NCBI GenBank assembly: GCA_031315995.1
Contig: JALDRG010000011.1
Coordinates: forward strand, 62,001 to 126,000
Length of the DNA stretch: 64,000 bases
Direction of reading: 5' to 3'
DNA from: Nitrospira sp.
Lineage (GTDB): Bacteria; Nitrospirota; Nitrospiria; Nitrospirales; Nitrospiraceae
Shown one piece after another: positions 61,519 through 64,000 of this stretch (positions are counted from its first letter, which is position 1; every line of letters begins with the position of its first letter). The notes beneath the pieces were generated by a model. The model was not told the origin of the DNA and did not search any database. It saw only the letters and a list, made by a program, of their open reading frames with translations. Both the position numbers and the translations under genes were made by a program.

Positions 61519-62565
61519 TCAGCGAACGGTGAGTTCGGCCTTATTGCGGGTGTTACGTTTGGGTTGAGTCTGCTGGGTGCTCTTCACGGCCCGAAGTTCC
61601 TTGTCCTTCGTTTCCAACTGCGTGCGCATCGACTCTAGGTCTCTCCGCAGGGCGGTGATCTTGGCGTCTTTCCTGGCCATGGCATCCTGCGCGTCCTGTA
61701 ATTTCTGCATAACCTCGGTCAAGCGTTCTTCCTCGGCCGGAGAGGATTGCGCCGCAGGGGGAGCCGTGACCGATGGGTGCGGCGAAGTGAGGTTGTTGGC
61801 CGGTACCTCTTCTGCCACCGAGGCGACCACCATCCGTGGTGCCACGCTCTGGCCCAGTTGGGGGGCCGATGTCACCATTCCCGCCGTCACCGCAGGAGCC
61901 GATTCAGGATTCTTGGCAAAGAGCTTGTAGTCGATGGCGAGTGATTTGAGTGGCGGCAGGCCCTGAGTAATTGCCGGCAACGCTTGCTCGATTTGCCCCG
62001 CTGATTCGGGAGCCATGCTGACGATGCGCGCCGGTCTTCCGCTGCTGAACAGCGACGACTCGACTTTCGCCAGCGAGCCGTGGTGCTCGGTCAACGTGAA
62101 ATACAACCGCTCGTTCCGAACGTAAAGGGTGCCCGCGGTGGGTTCAGAGCCTGACCCTGCCGATGAGGACAGACGGAAAGCGACCACATATTCGGGTTGC
62201 GCTTGGGACAACGCTTGGGCTAGCAGGGGAGCAAGATAGGACGCGTCCTCATCGCTGAACACTTTCATCGGCTTGGTGCCATCCACGGGCAGACTCGACA
62301 AATCCGTGTGTGCCTCCGAGATCATGACACCCCGTAACAGGGTATCGAGGGTTGCGATGTCAATGGTGCTGGGGTGGTGAGCTTCAAATTCCCAATCGGC
62401 GACTTCTTCGAGCCGGACGGAGCCCTCTGGGTGCGTCGCGGCTGTTTGCTGAACGGAGGCGGCGGTTGATGAGCAACCTGCGGTCATGGCTCCCAACAGA
62501 GTTAACCCGAGGAGTCCGGAGTTCAGGGTCTTTGCGAGGGTAGTGCGGGAGCCGTGAATTCGCAT
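61519..62565 (-). CDS. lipoprotein with C-terminal coiled coil
   Basis: A 348-residue lipoprotein. Signal region 1-31 (LLGLTLLGAMTAGCSST, lipobox AGC at Cys31). The mature part has mixed strands (YVVAFRLSSSAGSG, ERLYFTLTEHHGSL) and a Pro/Ala linker near residues 225-275. A coiled coil (about 275-325) follows, EERLTEVMQKLQDAQDAMA then TALRRDLESMRTQLET, and the tail is basic. Likely outer-membrane anchored. No family recognised. It is convergent with the exonuclease gene, ends 17 bases apart. Confidence 0.75.
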   Translation of the reverse strand: MRIHGSRTTLAKTLNSGLLGLTLLGAMTAGCSSTAASVQQTAATHPEGSVRLEEVADWEFEAHHPSTIDIATLDTLLRGVMISEAHTDLSSLPVDGTKPMKVFSDEDASYLAPLLAQALSQAQPEYVVAFRLSSSAGSGSEPTAGTLYVRNERLYFTLTEHHGSLAKVESSLFSSGRPARIVSMAPESAGQIEQALPAITQGLPPLKSLAIDYKLFAKNPESAPAVTAGMVTSAPQLGQSVAPRMVVASVAEEVPANNLTSPHPSVTAPPAAQSSPAEEERLTEVMQKLQDAQDAMARKDAKITALRRDLESMRTQLETKDKELRAVKSTQQTQPKRNTRNKAELTVR

Positions 62566-62652
62566 GAGGGTCTTCCTTCTCGACTGGTCGCTGCGCGACG
62601 AACGGGCTGGCGCGGCTTCATGACGAAGGCGCGGAGCGGCAATACAAATCGA

Positions 62653-62784
62653 CTACCAGATTCCCAAGCCCATCATCACCACGCCGAGGGCCATCCACCC
62701 GAAGACTCCGACGGCGATCATGGTTTCCAGGCTCATACCCCGAGGGGCTTCTTCGACTCGAATCTGGGTGGTGTCTTTCTTCAT
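62653..62784 (-). CDS. small single-helix membrane protein
   Basis: A 43-residue protein with a polar head (MKKDTTQIRVEEAPRGMSLE) and a membrane helix (IAVGVFGWMALGVVMMGLGI). A GAGG site lies about ten bases before the ATG. Its size and layout resemble small accessory subunits or regulatory membrane peptides. It is just upstream of the coiled-coil lipoprotein gene on the same strand, 87 bases away. Confidence 0.5.
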   Translation of the reverse strand: MKKDTTQIRVEEAPRGMSLETMIAVGVFGWMALGVVMMGLGIW

Positions 62785-63258
62785 GATGGGAGGTCCTCTG
62801 GGGCCCGGGTCGGTGGTTGATGAATCTAATGGAATGTGGTTGCCAGACTGGACCAAGCAAAGGCTATGCCCTGTTCCATGGACTTAGGGAGCAGCGGGAG
62901 ACGGCTCTCAGGGGTCGACAGAGGAGCGGACTCTTACGAGTCTCGCGTGAAGGCGCGTAGCGAGCGACGCGGTCTAAGCTATTGATGTTTCAACGTCGCG
63001 ATGCAACTCCATGACGAGGCAGGGGGTGATGAGCTCCCCTAGTGGACTGAAAACCGATGAAGAAGGAGAGTACGGAGCCTCCCGATTCGCTGTCAGTCTG
63101 ACGGTGGTGGGCGTCTAAAAATTGGCAAGGCTTGTACAGGACTGGGCAACAATGTTCTCGTCCGCCTGCAATGTCAGACTCGCTGTGATGGCTGTACGAG
63201 GCACATGCCGAGGCAGGAGGGGGACCGGGAAACAAATTCTGGGGAAAACAGCAATCAC
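62785..63258. other. non-coding stretch
   Basis: No credible gene, hairpin pair or known RNA was recognised in this stretch upstream of the small membrane protein and downstream of miaB. Confidence 0.4.
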
Positions 63259-64000
63259 TCACGACAGGGTTGCACCGGCGTCATATCGTCCCATGAGGAC
63301 GGCGGCGCTCCCGTCGAGGATGGTAATGGGTTGAATGCTGCCGAGGAACGCCGGGGCATCGCTTTTATTCCAAATGACGAATATGCCGGTATCGGTCCGG
63401 CCCATCCATTGATCGGAGGAGCGTTTCGAGTCGCCCTCGGCCATCACCGGGAGGGTCTGTCCGATCAACTCTCGATTAAGGCGCGCGGTGATGGGACGTT
63501 GCAGGTCCACCAGGCGGCTGACCCGTTCGCCTTTGACCGCTTCCGGCACGTCGTCCGGGAACTTACGCGCCGCGATGGTATTCTTCCGTTCCGAGTATTT
63601 GAACACATAGGCGGAGTGGTACTGCACTTCCTGGACGATCCGATAGGTATCCAGAAACTCCGCTTCGGTTTCCGAGCAAAAGCCACAGATGATATCGGTC
63701 GTGAGCGCGATCCCGGGATGCCGGCTGCGAATGTGCGCGGCCAGATCAAGGTACTCTGTTCGGCTGTAGGTACGATTCATGAGTTCCAAGATTCGGTCGC
63801 TGCCTGACTGCAGGGGGAGGTGGATGTGTTTGCAAATGTTCGGATGGCCCGCGACAGCGTCGAGCAGGGCAGCAGGAAAGTCTTTCGGGTGCGGAGAGGT
63901 AAAGCGGACCCGCCGGACTCCCGGAACCTCGGCCACGGCAAGGATCAGGCGGGCAAAGTCCCAGTCCTCGTACCGGTAGGAGTTCACGTTTTGCCCGAGC
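63259..64000 (-). CDS. miaB: tRNA methylthiotransferase MiaB (partial, C-terminal part)
   Basis: Adds the methylthio group to i6A37 in tRNAs. Only the last 247 residues are in the window; the gene runs off the right edge, so N-terminal cluster cysteines are not visible. The visible part starts LGQNVNSYRYEDWDFARL, typical of MiaB after the radical SAM cluster, and goes on with RFTSPHPKDFPAALLDAV, HIHLPLQSGSDRIL, MNRTYSRTEYL and TTDIICGFCSETEAEF. A TRAM domain (about the last 75 residues: RLNRELIGQTLPVMAEG, then MGRTDTGIFVIW) follows. The LGQNVNSY block favours MiaB over RimO or MtaB. Confidence 0.92.
   Translation of the reverse strand, partial: LGQNVNSYRYEDWDFARLILAVAEVPGVRRVRFTSPHPKDFPAALLDAVAGHPNICKHIHLPLQSGSDRILELMNRTYSRTEYLDLAAHIRSRHPGIALTTDIICGFCSETEAEFLDTYRIVQEVQYHSAYVFKYSERKNTIAARKFPDDVPEAVKGERVSRLVDLQRPITARLNRELIGQTLPVMAEGDSKRSSDQWMGRTDTGIFVIWNKSDAPAFLGSIQPITILDGSAAVLMGRYDAGATLS

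Noticed and set aside
62990..63262. Minus-strand frame in the gap after miaB
   Set aside because: Low-quality translation, no ribosome site, and composition typical of a random frame.

Overview
The window is GC-rich, densely coded bacterial chromosome. The gene set fits a Nitrospira-like member of the Nitrospirota: many universal-stress, CBS, HD-GYP, PilZ and receiver-domain proteins, DUF748, DUF5069 and DUF3386 proteins, PEP-CTERM remnants, a RuBisCO-like protein, a 1-Cys peroxiredoxin and many lipoproteins of unknown function. This taxonomic call is inference from gene content; there is no rRNA here to confirm it. No prophage, intact insertion sequence or CRISPR array was seen.

Layout. 0.2-9 kb holds stress proteins (two UspA, one CBS), a tandem pair of PEP-CTERM-like proteins without signal peptides, a coupled DUF3386-DUF5069 pair, a Lys/Ala-tailed small protein and ClpS. 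9-18.7 kb holds HemW, an FmdB-type zinc ribbon, a membrane REC-Hpt phosphorelay protein next to a response regulator, a cysteine-less SUMF-type exported protein, a TenA/PqqC-fold enzyme and several exported proteins. 18.8-26.9 kb holds MetH, an HD-GYP regulator, rph-rdgB and two tRNA genes. tRNA-Pro starts inside the end of rdgB, and tRNA-Arg caps a decayed segment with integrase-like and antitoxin-like remnants.

26.9-43 kb holds a large DUF748 protein, a pentapeptide protein divergent from the peroxiredoxin, two pseudogenes (PEP-CTERM and DUF3365 heme protein), a B12-binding radical SAM protein, an HD-GYP protein with a lost HD dyad, the RuBisCO-like protein, a DsbA-fold protein, MsrB and Lon. 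43-51 kb holds a lipoprotein with about twelve G-x-D-x-Y repeats beside a trehalose-phosphate synthase, a THUMP methyltransferase, a Nudix enzyme, and a cluster of ECF sigma factor, antitoxin, RelE-like toxin and cysteine-less HesB-fold protein. That cluster is divergent from a 53-residue protein with 12 cysteines.

51-64 kb holds a YhaO-YhaN (SbcD/SbcC-like) pair, an SDR enzyme, a GPR1/FUN34/YaaH transporter, a PilZ protein, a mismatch-glycosylase/MutT/exonuclease cluster, a coiled-coil lipoprotein and the end of miaB at the right edge.

The most interesting candidate system is 48.8-50.5 kb: a sigma factor ending in a C/H-rich tail, facing a metallothionein-like gene that has an ECF-type promoter-like sequence before it. 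Recurring themes elsewhere are oxidative and nucleotide-pool protection (peroxiredoxin, MsrB, MutT, RdgB, glycosylase), cyclic-di-GMP signalling (two HD-GYP, one PilZ) and families that have lost their usual catalytic or ligand residues (SUMF, HesB, HD-GYP, RuBisCO).
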